Positions 50,978-61,081 of a stretch of 64,000 bases of DNA are shown piece after piece. Location: contig NZ_JALKEV010000008.1 of the NCBI RefSeq assembly GCF_023017105.1, forward strand, positions 155,056 through 219,055. Direction: 5' to 3'. Position numbers and translations under genes: made by a program. The DNA comes from Halalkalibacter sp. APA_J-10(15). GTDB lineage: Bacteria > Bacillota > Bacilli > Bacillales > Bacillaceae_D. How positions within the stretch are numbered: the first letter of the stretch is position 1; every line of letters begins with the position of its first letter. The notes under the pieces are model-generated. The model saw only the letters and a program-made list of their open reading frames with translations. It made no database searches and had not been told where the DNA came from.

Positions 50978-51099
50978 GTTGTAATTGTAGAAGATTAAGC
51001 TGGATTTATTGATATGATGAATAATTTCAGTTGACGTATTTACTATTATTGTTTATTTTAAGGACTATGTTAGTTTTCTAAGAAACGAGGTCTATAATC

Positions 51100-52107
51100 T
51101 TGAAATATGTACTATTCTTGCTATCGATTTTCTTACTAGTAGGTTGTAAAGCAATTGATCAAAATGATGAAATATTTACAGGGGAAGAACATTCCATTTT
51201 GTTAATTCTACCTGAGAGAATGGGTACTAATCCATTTCTAAATGATATTCGAATGGGTTTAGAACGATTTAGTGAAGATAATAACATGCATGTAGAAACA
51301 ATTGAATCAAGAGATGAGGAACAATTACATGATTATCTAAACTATTATGCGAATGAAGGGTATGATTTAATTGTGACTGGAACGTATAAAGCCCATGATG
51401 CACTACATGATGTCGCTTCTGAATATTCTTCTCAACCTTTTTTAATCGTTGACTTTTTCGTTGATCTTCCTAATGTGGCGAGTATTACGTTTCAAGAGCA
51501 AGAAGCTTCTTTCTTACTTGGTGTGCTAGCAGGTAATATAACGGATACGAATGTGGTTGGAATGGTGGCTGCAATGGATGTTCCGTTATTGCAAAAGTGG
51601 GTAACTGGTTATGAGTTAGGAGTTCATACTGTAAATCCTGATGCTAAGGTTTTAATAGACTATGTCGGTCATTTTTCAGATCCAGCAACTGCAAAGGATA
51701 TAGCCATTGAATTCGCACGTGATAATGCTGATTTTGTTGCTGGTGCAGCTGCTGTTGGCAATTATGGTGTTTTTGAAGCAGCGATAGAGGAAGGGTTTTA
51801 TACTGCTGGACAAGATCATGATCAGTTAACAATTGACCCAGAGCACATTCTTATTTCACAGTTAAAAATGGCAGATGAGGCTGTTTATCATACACTTGAG
51901 TTATTCTTAAATGAGACCTTTCAAGGAAAGGAATATACTTATGGTTTACAAGACGAATTTATCGGAGTGACACATATTACTCATCCTACTAACACACCAT
52001 TAAATCATGTTATAAATGAAGAGATCTTACATGTATTAAATAATTTCAAAGAACAAATTATTTCGAAGGAGATTGTTATTCCAAACCCTTTGGAGGATAT
52101 ACAATAA
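51100..52107 (+). CDS. BMP-family nucleoside-binding lipoprotein, copy 2
   Basis: A 335-residue paralogue of the lipoprotein at 44787. The lipobox is LLVGC. Shared blocks include ILPERMGTNPFLNDIRMGLE, NVVGMVAAMDVPLLQKW, ADFVAGAAAVGNYGVFEAA, TAGQDHD and IVIPNPL; copy 1 has only a longer acidic linker. The start is TTG with an AACGAGG site. It has no permease or ATPase of its own, so it may feed the nup transporter with a different ligand preference or under different conditions. Six to twenty bases separate it from the following ATPase gene, suggesting co-transcription. Confidence 0.85.
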   Translation: MKYVLFLLSIFLLVGCKAIDQNDEIFTGEEHSILLILPERMGTNPFLNDIRMGLERFSEDNNMHVETIESRDEEQLHDYLNYYANEGYDLIVTGTYKAHDALHDVASEYSSQPFLIVDFFVDLPNVASITFQEQEASFLLGVLAGNITDTNVVGMVAAMDVPLLQKWVTGYELGVHTVNPDAKVLIDYVGHFSDPATAKDIAIEFARDNADFVAGAAAVGNYGVFEAAIEEGFYTAGQDHDQLTIDPEHILISQLKMADEAVYHTLELFLNETFQGKEYTYGLQDEFIGVTHITHPTNTPLNHVINEEILHVLNNFKEQIISKEIVIPNPLEDIQ

Positions 52108-52127
52108 ATTGAATGGTGGGTTATAAC

Positions 52128-53828
52128 ATGGATCGATTAAAGAAACTTTTATCTAACATTGATCAAAAAGGGTACAAATCTTATAAAGAAATACAAGGTA
52201 TGTATCAATTTTCACATTTCTTTCTTCATATTGATTATGTTCAAGGGGATCCATTTGCAAGTCCGTCAAAAATACGCCTTCGTATCCCGTTGAACAAAAC
52301 AGAAATGAATGAAGATTGGTGTATGCTATCCCATCATCGAATACGTTGTGAGGATACAATAGCAAGAAAAGTAGGTCAAGCGGTTAAAAAACAAAATCGA
52401 AATATAAGAGGATCGGGGAAAAGTGGTCTAATCTTATTTGATGAACCAAGGCAAAAAGTGGTTGAACGTTCAGCGGTAATGATTGATCATAAGTTTGTTA
52501 CTATATGCCTTAGTGTCGGTTTACCTGCAAATGGTAGAAGGATTGCTGGTAAAGATGCTGTGAGGCTATTGTGTTCATATATTCCTATTATTATCGAAAA
52601 CTCCCTTTTAAAACTTACTGAGGCGGAGCTGTACAATGAAATTAAATTAGCTGATCAACAACAAACGATACGGCGTTATTTAAAAGAACATCAGCTTATT
52701 GCTTTTATAGCAAATAAAGCAATACTGGCTCGTGAAAGTGGTGTAAGTGATCAGCCAATGAAAACAGATGTTGTTCCTTTTGCTTCACCAGGTTGTCTCG
52801 AAATAGCTATAAATATTCCTCATCAGGTTGAGCCTATAAAAGGAATGGCCATTAAAAAAGGGATTACATTAATCGTTGGCGGTGGCTATCATGGGAAATC
52901 GACGCTTTTAAAAGCGATAGAAAGTGGTGTATATGATCATTGTGAAGGTGATGGACGAGAGTTTGTCATAACAAACAAGCAGGCGGTGAAAATTCGTGCT
53001 GAAGATGGACGAAGTGTAAGAAGTGTAAACATTTCTCCATTTATTAGGTCTTTACCATTTTCAAACAATACGACTTGTTTTTCAACCGATAATGCTAGTG
53101 GAAGTACATCACAAGCAGCCAATGCGATGGAAATGATTGAAATCGGAGCGGAAGCACTTCTTATTGATGAAGATACGACAGCGACAAACTTTATGATACG
53201 CGATGCAAGAATGCAGCAACTAATTGAGAAAGAATCAGAGCCTATTACGCCTTTTATTGATAAGATCGAACAATTAAAAAAAGAAAAGGATATCTCTAGC
53301 ATCATTGTTATGGGTGGTTCAGGTGATTATTTCGATGTAGCTGATTGTGTGATTAAAATGAAAGAATATCGCCCCTTCGAAGTAACAGGTGAAGCTAAAG
53401 CGATAGCTCAACAAATAAAGGTAGACCGTCAGCATGAAGGTGGTCATTCATTTGGCTATGTATCAGATCGCTATTTATTGCCCAATAGTCTGAAAAGCAT
53501 GGAAGGAAGAAAAAGAAAGGTGAAAGCACGGGGGATGTATGAAATTCAATACGGCTCCCAAAGCATTAACCTTCATTATATCGAACAATTGGTTGAAGAA
53601 AGTCAAACGAGAATGATAGCGGATATATTGTATTACGTAGAACAAAATAATCACTTAACTAAACAGTATAGTTTGAAGGAGCTTGCTGACTTTCTTGAAA
53701 CACAGCTGAATAAACAAGGAATCACTTTTGTATCTCAACATAACGGGCATCCTGGTGATATAGCTAGACCAAGAGTCTTTGAAATAGTTGCAGCTCTAAA
53801 CCGATTGCGCTCAGTCCAAATAAAATAA
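52128..53828 (+). CDS. ABC-class P-loop ATPase (COG3044 / MRB1590-like)
   Basis: A 566-residue protein. It is not a transporter ATPase: the P-loop GGGYHGKSTLL is near residue 250 and is followed by GDGREFVIT, DGRSVRSVNISPFI and a SGSTSQAANAMEMIEIGAEALLIDEDTTATNFMIRDARMQ segment that combines signature and Walker B elements. The N-terminal 200 residues form a separate domain. From memory, trypanosome MRB1590 of this family binds RNA. Function in bacteria is unknown. The start ATG at 52128 is favoured by the GGTGGG site; an ATG at 52113 is possible. It lies right behind the second BMP lipoprotein. Confidence 0.75.
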   Translation: MDRLKKLLSNIDQKGYKSYKEIQGMYQFSHFFLHIDYVQGDPFASPSKIRLRIPLNKTEMNEDWCMLSHHRIRCEDTIARKVGQAVKKQNRNIRGSGKSGLILFDEPRQKVVERSAVMIDHKFVTICLSVGLPANGRRIAGKDAVRLLCSYIPIIIENSLLKLTEAELYNEIKLADQQQTIRRYLKEHQLIAFIANKAILARESGVSDQPMKTDVVPFASPGCLEIAINIPHQVEPIKGMAIKKGITLIVGGGYHGKSTLLKAIESGVYDHCEGDGREFVITNKQAVKIRAEDGRSVRSVNISPFIRSLPFSNNTTCFSTDNASGSTSQAANAMEMIEIGAEALLIDEDTTATNFMIRDARMQQLIEKESEPITPFIDKIEQLKKEKDISSIIVMGGSGDYFDVADCVIKMKEYRPFEVTGEAKAIAQQIKVDRQHEGGHSFGYVSDRYLLPNSLKSMEGRKRKVKARGMYEIQYGSQSINLHYIEQLVEESQTRMIADILYYVEQNNHLTKQYSLKELADFLETQLNKQGITFVSQHNGHPGDIARPRVFEIVAALNRLRSVQIK

Positions 53829-53836
53829 TGTATGAT

Positions 53837-53879
53837 AGGAATGTACGCTAGTTTTAGGATTAGACGTACGTTCCTTTTA
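53837..53879. terminator. Bidirectional terminator, COG3044 ATPase / membrane protein
   Basis: AGGAATGTACG (53837-53847) pairs with CGTACGTTCCT (53865-53875) with one G-T pair, then TTTT on the plus strand. The right arm covers the last codons of the convergent gene. Confidence 0.7.
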
Positions 53880-54423
53880 TTTTCAAAAATAATTTTGTTA
53901 ACCATAGGGATAAAAAAGCAACCACAAGGTCAATAAGAAATAGGTAAAACAAATTCATACCGTTTTCTAAATGTAATAAGCCTAAAAGTAGTGAAAGTCC
54001 CCCGAAGCCAAAAGCGAATATAATCGAAGCGACGACAGCATATAAGTAAAAGTTTCGATTATAATTTGTGCAAAATTGATAGATAAGCATGAATGTTACA
54101 GGGAACAATACAGCAGTAATCGTAACTCCTACGGGGAGCAAATGTGTTAAGCTATGTGGGTGTATAAGTAAATTGTTCATTGAAAGAATATTATCAATGT
54201 TTGCCCATAGGACATGAGCAGTATACCCAAAAAAGGAAATTTCGAAGATACGTTTGCGGTCAATTAATACATACAATATAAAGAGCGGTATAATGATAGT
54301 AGCGATATTTGTCCAAAAATACCACGTATGAATTCCTGCATATTGTGACCAATATTGCTTGGTTAGTATAACAAGTTCCTCTTTTTTGTTTAGAATGCTT
54401 TCGTATAGTTGTTCTTTTTTCAT
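53860..54423 (-). CDS. Polytopic membrane protein of unknown function (CBO0543-like?)
   Basis: A 187-residue protein with a charged N-terminal helix (MKKEQLYESILNKKEELVILTKQYW) followed by about five hydrophobic helices from residue 36 to the end. It resembles a widespread Bacillus family sometimes labelled CBO0543, whose members start with a similar helix and continue W-x-N...P-IILYVLIDRK; I make this link from memory. No catalytic motif is visible. The ATG has a GAGGGGGAT ribosome site. It is monocistronic between a convergent and a divergent neighbour. Confidence 0.65.
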   Translation of the reverse strand: MKKEQLYESILNKKEELVILTKQYWSQYAGIHTWYFWTNIATIIIPLFILYVLIDRKRIFEISFFGYTAHVLWANIDNILSMNNLLIHPHSLTHLLPVGVTITAVLFPVTFMLIYQFCTNYNRNFYLYAVVASIIFAFGFGGLSLLLGLLHLENGMNLFYLFLIDLVVAFLSLWLTKLFLKIKGTYV

Positions 54424-54542
54424 AAAAGTATGATCCCCCTCATTAATACTTCTGTATGTCTATTGTTTCCAACATGAAACGGTTTATCCATTTAACAGGC
54501 GAGGCTGTCACTTTTTACATAAAAAAATGTATTCATCGATTG

Positions 54543-54571
54543 TTGACTCAATAGAAATAAGGTATTATCAA
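54543..54571 (+). promoter_or_regulatory. SigA-type promoter of the AraC-GH4 genes
   Basis: TTGACT (54543-54548), 17 bases, TATCAA (54566-54571), about 50 bases before the AraC regulator start. Confidence 0.55.
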
Positions 54572-54623
54572 TGAAAAGTATTTACTTGAATAGGTTTTTT
54601 AATTTGATTAGGAGGAAACGTTC

Positions 54624-55517
54624 ATGACTTATATGAGTCTCTATAATCCTGCTTTAATACAATCTGACTTTTATCCTACAATTGTATTTTATTATTATAA
54701 AAAATGGCATAATTACCAAATGGATAATCATAGTCATCCACAAGTTGAGATTATGTATGTTATTTCAGGAGAATGTGAGATTGGTTTTGAGCAGAAAAGA
54801 ATACGGATGAAGAAAGGTCAGTTTATTCTTATTGATTCACACGTTAAGCACCGATTAACCGTTCGTAATGATCAATATTGTCGAATGCTGAATGTAGAAT
54901 TTATGTTCAGTCAAAATAGCGTTTCAATACCTTCGATTTCCGATCTTGCCACAGACGACCAGTATTTAATGTCATTCCTCAAATGTGCACGTGATTTTAA
55001 TGTGCTTGAAGATTCAAGTGAAGTGTACCTTATATTAAAAAGCCTCATTCTCGAACTTGATAAAAAGGAAAAGCAAAATCAAGTAATGGTCGCACTATAC
55101 TTGTGCCAACTTTTAATAAAAATAGCTCAATTAGATCAAGAAGCAAAGCAATTTCAATCGAAATGGAATCATCCATATGTGAAAAAGGTGATACATTATA
55201 TTCATCATCACTATGATTGTTCGATTAAGGTAAAGGATATTGCCGATTCTGTACATTTACATCCAAGTTACTTGCATCGCATTTTTAAAGAGTACACTGG
55301 AATTTCGATTATGGATTATTTACTTTCTCATCGTATCGAGAAAGCGAAAGATTTATTAAAACGCACAGATATTCCTATAACAGAAATTGCTGATTATGTT
55401 GGAATGAGTAGTGGTCAATACTTTAGTACTCTATTTAAAAAAAATGTAGGTGTAAGTCCCTTGCAATTTCGAAATGAAACGAAACAAGAGCGAAATCATT
55501 CTTCTATTATAAGTTAG
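54624..55517 (+). CDS. AraC family transcriptional regulator (cupin-HTH)
   Basis: A 297-residue regulator. The N-terminal cupin (HSHPQVEIMYVISGECEIGFEQKRIRMKKGQFILIDSHVKHRL) should bind a sugar. The C-terminal AraC domain has both HTHs (IKVKDIADSVHLHPSYLHRIFKEYTGISIMDYLLSHRIEKAKDLL and PITEIADYVGMSSGQYFSTLFKKNVGVSPLQFR). It precedes a GH4 glycosidase by 106 bases on the same strand, so the glycosidase is its likely target. The ribosome site is AGGAGGAA. Confidence 0.87.
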   Translation: MTYMSLYNPALIQSDFYPTIVFYYYKKWHNYQMDNHSHPQVEIMYVISGECEIGFEQKRIRMKKGQFILIDSHVKHRLTVRNDQYCRMLNVEFMFSQNSVSIPSISDLATDDQYLMSFLKCARDFNVLEDSSEVYLILKSLILELDKKEKQNQVMVALYLCQLLIKIAQLDQEAKQFQSKWNHPYVKKVIHYIHHHYDCSIKVKDIADSVHLHPSYLHRIFKEYTGISIMDYLLSHRIEKAKDLLKRTDIPITEIADYVGMSSGQYFSTLFKKNVGVSPLQFRNETKQERNHSSIIS

Positions 55518-55623
55518 CATTTTATACATTTACCATGAAGAAACGTCAGAAATTTGAAAGCGGTGTATCTCTTCTTAATGCTACAATTTCATTGAAATGG
55601 ATTTTGAATAAGGAGATGATTAT

Positions 55624-57123
55624 ATGTCATTTAAAGTCGCTTTTATTGGTGCTGGAAGTATTGGATTTACGAGAGGGTTATTGCGTGATTTGTTATCTGT
55701 TCCTGAGTTTCACAATATTGAAGTCGCATTTACGGATATTAATGAACAAAACTTGGATATGGTAACAGAACTTTGCCAGCGAGATATTAATGAAAATGGA
55801 TTGAACATTCAAATTCAATCATCATTGAATCGTAGGGAAGTTTTGAAGAACGCTCGTTATATTTTTACTGTCGTACGAATAGGAGGATTGGAAGCGTTCT
55901 CAACAGACATTGAAATTCCGCTAAAATACGGAATTGATCAATGTGTGGGTGACACACTCTGTGCTGGTGGTATTATGTACGGTCAGCGCGGTATAGCAGA
56001 AATGATGAATATTTGTAAAGACATTCGAGAAGTAAGTGAACCTAATTGCTTACAATTAAACTACGCAAATCCAATGGCGATGTTAACGTGGGCCTGTAAC
56101 AAGTATGGTGGTGTACGTACGGTTGGTCTATGCCATGGCGTTCAAGGTGGACATCGACAAATTGCTGAAGCATTCGGATTGAAAAAAGAAGAAGTTGATA
56201 TTGTTTGTGCTGGTATTAACCATCAAACATGGTATATCCAAGTAAAGCATAATGGAGAAGATTTGACAGGCCGTATGTTAGAAGCCTTTGAGAGTCATCC
56301 TGAATTTAAAAAGACGGAAAAGGTACGCATCGATATGCTGAAACGTTTTGGCTATTATAGTACCGAATCCAACGGACATTTAAGTGAATATGTGCCTTGG
56401 TATCGGAAGCGGCCAGAAGAGGTTCATGATTGGATTGACCTTGGAACTTGGATTAATGGGGAAACCGGAGGGTATTTACGTGTTTGTACGGAAGGAAGGA
56501 CATGGTTTGAAACAGACTTTCCAAACTGGTTAAAGGAGCCGGCCTATACATATTCTTCCGAAGAGCGTGGTGAGGAGCATGGTTCGTATATTATTGAAGG
56601 TCTAGAGACAGGCCGAATTTATCGTGGACATTTTAATGTAGTAAACAATGGAATCATCACCAATTTACCAGATGATGCCATCGTTGAGGCGCCAGGCTAT
56701 GTAGATCGCAATGGTATTAATATGCCTCGTATAGGAGAGTTACCTTTAGGGTGTGCGGCAGTTTGTCAGGCTAGCATTTCCGTACAACGATTATCGGTTG
56801 AAGCGGCTATTCATGGCAGAGATCAGCTACTACGACAAGCATTTATGATGGATCCATTAGTAGGAGCTGTTTGTAATCCACCTGAGATCTGGCAATTAGT
56901 AGATGAAATGCTTGTGGCACAAGAGAAATGGCTACCACAATATGTAGAAGCGATAGAATTGGCGAAAGTAAGAATGTCCTCAGAGGAATTAATTCCTACT
57001 CGTCATTATAAAGGAGCAGCTCGATTAAAAACAAAGTCAATTAAAGAAATGCAGGAAAACCGTAATGAAGCAATGAAGAATGCAGCTGAAGCTGATAAAG
57101 CAAAAGAAAGACCTTCATTGTAA
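55624..57123 (+). CDS. Glycoside hydrolase family 4 (CHGV type, alpha-glucuronidase-like)
   Basis: A 499-residue NAD+- and divalent-metal-dependent glycosidase that works by oxidation-elimination. The Rossmann motif GAGSIGFTRGLL is at residues 9-20. Metal ligands are likely Cys170 in GLCHGVQ and His200 in GINHQTW. The GH4 signature after the sheet is C-H-G-V; from memory, CHG-type motifs mark alpha-glucuronidases, CHSV alpha-galactosidases, CHEV galacturonidases and CN(V/I)P phospho-glucosidases. No signal peptide is present. Being next to GH51 and with a GH115 elsewhere, release of glucuronic acid from xylo-oligosaccharides is a fair hypothesis. Substrate is not proven. Confidence 0.82.
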   Translation: MSFKVAFIGAGSIGFTRGLLRDLLSVPEFHNIEVAFTDINEQNLDMVTELCQRDINENGLNIQIQSSLNRREVLKNARYIFTVVRIGGLEAFSTDIEIPLKYGIDQCVGDTLCAGGIMYGQRGIAEMMNICKDIREVSEPNCLQLNYANPMAMLTWACNKYGGVRTVGLCHGVQGGHRQIAEAFGLKKEEVDIVCAGINHQTWYIQVKHNGEDLTGRMLEAFESHPEFKKTEKVRIDMLKRFGYYSTESNGHLSEYVPWYRKRPEEVHDWIDLGTWINGETGGYLRVCTEGRTWFETDFPNWLKEPAYTYSSEERGEEHGSYIIEGLETGRIYRGHFNVVNNGIITNLPDDAIVEAPGYVDRNGINMPRIGELPLGCAAVCQASISVQRLSVEAAIHGRDQLLRQAFMMDPLVGAVCNPPEIWQLVDEMLVAQEKWLPQYVEAIELAKVRMSSEELIPTRHYKGAARLKTKSIKEMQENRNEAMKNAAEADKAKERPSL

Positions 57124-57132
57124 AAGGTAGTA

Positions 57133-57172
57133 AGGCATTCTAAATGGTTATCACTTTAGAATGCCTGTTTTA
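57133..57172 (+). terminator. Terminator of the GH4 gene
   Basis: AGGCATTCTAAA (57133-57144) is fully complementary to 57155-57166, followed by GTTTTAA. It separates the GH4 unit from the abfA-ara genes. Confidence 0.82.
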
Positions 57173-57229
57173 ATGAGTTAGTAAACGCACTTCAATGTTA
57201 GTCGTACAACTATCGTATATTGAAAGTAT

Positions 57230-57245
57230 ATTTGTATGCACAAAC
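57230..57245. promoter_or_regulatory. AraR operator upstream of abfA
   Basis: ATTTGTATGCACAAAC matches the AraR consensus ATTTGTACGTACAAAT at 13 of 16 positions and ends just before the -35 of a strong promoter. Confidence 0.75.
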
Positions 57246-57247
57246 TA

Positions 57248-57276
57248 TTTACAAGAACAGAAAGCTTTACTATAAT
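57248..57276 (+). promoter_or_regulatory. SigA-type promoter of abfA
   Basis: TTTACA (57248-57253), 17 bases, TATAAT (57271-57276). The AraR box lies directly upstream, and a cre-like site (57337-57350) lies in the leader. Confidence 0.75.
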
Positions 57277-57336
57277 AAAAGCAAATGGTTAATTTATTTA
57301 TAAATTTATTAACGATTATAAGTTTTTTAATTAGTT

Positions 57337-57350
57337 TGTAAACGTTTAAC
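57337..57350 (+). promoter_or_regulatory. Candidate cre site in the abfA leader
   Basis: TGTAAACGTTTAAC agrees with cre at 12 of 14 positions and is positioned as a roadblock about 34 bases before the abfA start codon. Confidence 0.5.
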
Positions 57351-57371
57351 TTTATGGGAAAGCAGTACTAG

Positions 57372-58895
<1,524 letters not shown>

Positions 58896-58908
58896 AAATC
58901 ATCTAGGG

Positions 58909-58933
58909 AGGTCGTCTTGCGGCGGCCTTTTAA
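58909..58933 (+). terminator. Terminator of abfA
   Basis: AGGTCGTC (58909-58916) pairs with GGCGGCCT (58921-58928) around a 4-base loop, then TTT. There is one T-G pair. Confidence 0.7.
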
Positions 58934-59086
58934 TCGTTAATGCTACATATTAAAAGGTGTATATAATGTCACGTAATGTATTTTCTTACATTGTAAAAAG
59001 TATGGATGCTAGTGTATGATGATAATGAATTCGTTTTCTTTCAATTGGAGCGAAGTGATGTGTGTGATTAGAGGAGGAGAGTTTTA

Positions 59087-60133
59087 ATGAAGGTTATTAA
59101 GGATCTGTTCGGACAAGTTGACGGTCAAAATGTATATGCATATACATTAACAAATGATAAGGGGATGGAAGTTACTAGCATTGATTACGGTTGTATTATT
59201 ACACGAATTTCTACAGCTGATCGCAATAATCAAATTGAAAATGTTGTACTCGGTTTTGATACAATTGAGGAATATGTGGAGCATTCTCCTTATTTCGGAG
59301 CAGTGTGTGGTAGAGTAGCGGGACGAATAAAAGGAGCTCAGTTCACTTTAAACAATCAAACATATAATCTAGCGCAAAATGATGGTTCTAACCACTTACA
59401 TGGAGGAATAAAAGGCTACGATAAGGTTATTTGGAAATCTGAATCTTTTGAAGAACATAATAAAATTGGTGTTGTTTTCACTTATGACAGCTTTGATGGA
59501 GAAGAAGGATACCCTGGGAATGTCTCAATACAAGTCACGTATACGTTAACAAACGATAATCAGTTTGCTATCAATTATCAAGCTATACCTGATCAAGATA
59601 CGTTAATAAATATGACAAATCATACATATTTCAACTTAAGTGGGAACTTAAAAAGAACGATTAAAGAACACCAATTAACATTGAAAAGCAAACAATATTT
59701 AAGCTTGGAAGATGATTTAATGCCGACTGGAGAATTCGTTGATAGCGAAGGAACTGTTTTTGATTTTACAAATGGAAGAAAAATTAAAGAGGGGATCCAA
59801 TCAGACTTAAAACAAAACGAGTTGGCTGGAAATGGCTATGATCACCCATTCCTTTTAGATGAAAACCAAGATGAAGAAATTCGTCTTGAAGATGAGAAAA
59901 GTGGTCGTGTACTTATCATCGAAACGAATGAACCGAGCGTCGTCTTATATACTGGGAATATGATAAGTGACGACTTTTCAATTAGAAATGTTCCCGCAGA
60001 AAAGTATTTAGGCTTGTGTCTAGAAACGCAAGGGTTACCTGATGCCATTCATCACGATCACTTCCCTTCTATTGTTGTTAAAAAAGGGACTGAATACAAG
60101 AAGAGAACAACGTATACTTTTACAACTAATTAA
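59087..60133 (+). CDS. galM: Aldose 1-epimerase (galactose mutarotase)
   Basis: A 348-residue mutarotase interconverting alpha and beta anomers of aldoses. Catalytic histidines are in GSNHLHGGIKGYDKV and MTNHTYFNLSG, and the catalytic Glu in CLETQGLPDAIHH; substrate arginine is in GRVAGRIKGA. In this locus it would equilibrate L-arabinose (or xylose) before isomerisation. The ribosome site is GAGGAGGAG. It is flanked by terminators on both sides, so it is probably transcribed alone. It does not show an obvious AraR box of its own. Confidence 0.9.
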   Translation: MKVIKDLFGQVDGQNVYAYTLTNDKGMEVTSIDYGCIITRISTADRNNQIENVVLGFDTIEEYVEHSPYFGAVCGRVAGRIKGAQFTLNNQTYNLAQNDGSNHLHGGIKGYDKVIWKSESFEEHNKIGVVFTYDSFDGEEGYPGNVSIQVTYTLTNDNQFAINYQAIPDQDTLINMTNHTYFNLSGNLKRTIKEHQLTLKSKQYLSLEDDLMPTGEFVDSEGTVFDFTNGRKIKEGIQSDLKQNELAGNGYDHPFLLDENQDEEIRLEDEKSGRVLIIETNEPSVVLYTGNMISDDFSIRNVPAEKYLGLCLETQGLPDAIHHDHFPSIVVKKGTEYKKRTTYTFTTN

Positions 60134-60140
60134 GTGATGG

Positions 60141-60178
60141 AAATGCCCTAAAAGAGTTATTCTTTGGGGCATTTTTGT
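60141..60178 (+). terminator. Terminator of galM
   Basis: AAATGCCC (60141-60148), extended by TAAAAGA, pairs with TCTTTGGGGCATTT (60161-60174), followed by TT. Confidence 0.7.
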
Positions 60179-60276
60179 TCGTTGAGCATGGTTGATCGTA
60201 AGTTTAACCAAGAAAGAAACCTGTACGACGTTTTATAGAAAGGATTCATCTCAATTTATTGAGAAAACTATTTATT

Positions 60277-60292
60277 TATTGTACGTACAAGT
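60277..60292. promoter_or_regulatory. AraR operator within the araDA promoter
   Basis: TATTGTACGTACAAGT matches the AraR consensus at 13 of 16 positions, with a perfect central GTACGTACAA. It fills the space between a TTTATT -35-like and a TATAAT -10 (60294-60299), so bound AraR would block the promoter. Confidence 0.82.
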
Positions 60293-60340
60293 GTATAATA
60301 GAGTTGAAGGTAGTTAGCACTTTGAAAGGGGTTGTGATAG

Positions 60341-61030
60341 TTGTTAGAAAGTCTTAAAGAATCTGTTTTAGAGGCGAATCTTGCATTACCTAAGCATGAA
60401 CTCGTTACTTTCACTTGGGGAAATGTAAGTGGGATTGATCGAGGTTCGAACCTAGTAGTCATTAAGCCTAGTGGAGTAGAGTATTCCGATTTAAAACGTG
60501 ATGACATGGTTGTTGTCAACCTCGAAGGTGAAGTGGTAGAGGGTGACCTTAAGCCGTCATCAGATACTGCTACTCATATTGCGTTATACAAAGCTTTTTC
60601 AAGTATTGGAGGGATTGTACATACTCATTCACCGTGGGCGACAAGTTGGGCTCAAGCAGGAAAATCATTACCAGCATTTGGTACAACTCAAGCTGATTAT
60701 TTTTATGGAGAAGTTCCTTGTACGCGTGATATGACGAAAGAGGAAATTCAAGGTGCGTATGAGTTAGAGACAGGGAATGTCATTGTCGAAACATTTAAGG
60801 GTGTGGACCCTATGCAAGTTCCAGCAGTACTAGTGAAGTCTCATGCTCCGTTTGTATGGGGTAAGGATCCTAATAATGCTGTTCATAATGCAGTTGTTTT
60901 AGAAGAAGTTGCAAAGATGGCATCTCGTACCTTGCAATTAAACCCTCATACGACAGCAATGGATCAAGATTTACTTGATAAACATTTTTTACGTAAGCAT
61001 GGTGCAAATGCTTATTATGGACAAAAGTAG
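60341..61030 (+). CDS. araD: L-ribulose-5-phosphate 4-epimerase
   Basis: A 229-residue class II aldolase-type epimerase that converts L-ribulose 5-phosphate to D-xylulose 5-phosphate, the exit to the pentose phosphate pathway. The zinc-binding histidines are in [13 protein letters not shown]. The [10 protein letters not shown] and [10 protein letters not shown] motifs are typical, and length matches AraD. The start is TTG, placed by the GAAAGGGG site. An AraR box lies in its promoter. araA follows after 51 bases, and no kinase gene is between them. Confidence 0.92.
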   Translation: MLESLKESVLEANLALPKHELVTFTWGNVSGIDRGSNLVVIKPSGVEYSDLKRDDMVVVNLEGEVVEGDLKPSSDTATHIALYKAFSSIGGIVHTHSPWATSWAQAGKSLPAFGTTQADYFYGEVPCTRDMTKEEIQGAYELETGNVIVETFKGVDPMQVPAVLVKSHAPFVWGKDPNNAVHNAVVLEEVAKMASRTLQLNPHTTAMDQDLLDKHFLRKHGANAYYGQK

Positions 61031-61081
61031 TTCTTGCTTTGTAATAAGTTAGAATTTAAATCGTTTTTAGGAGGATGAAAG

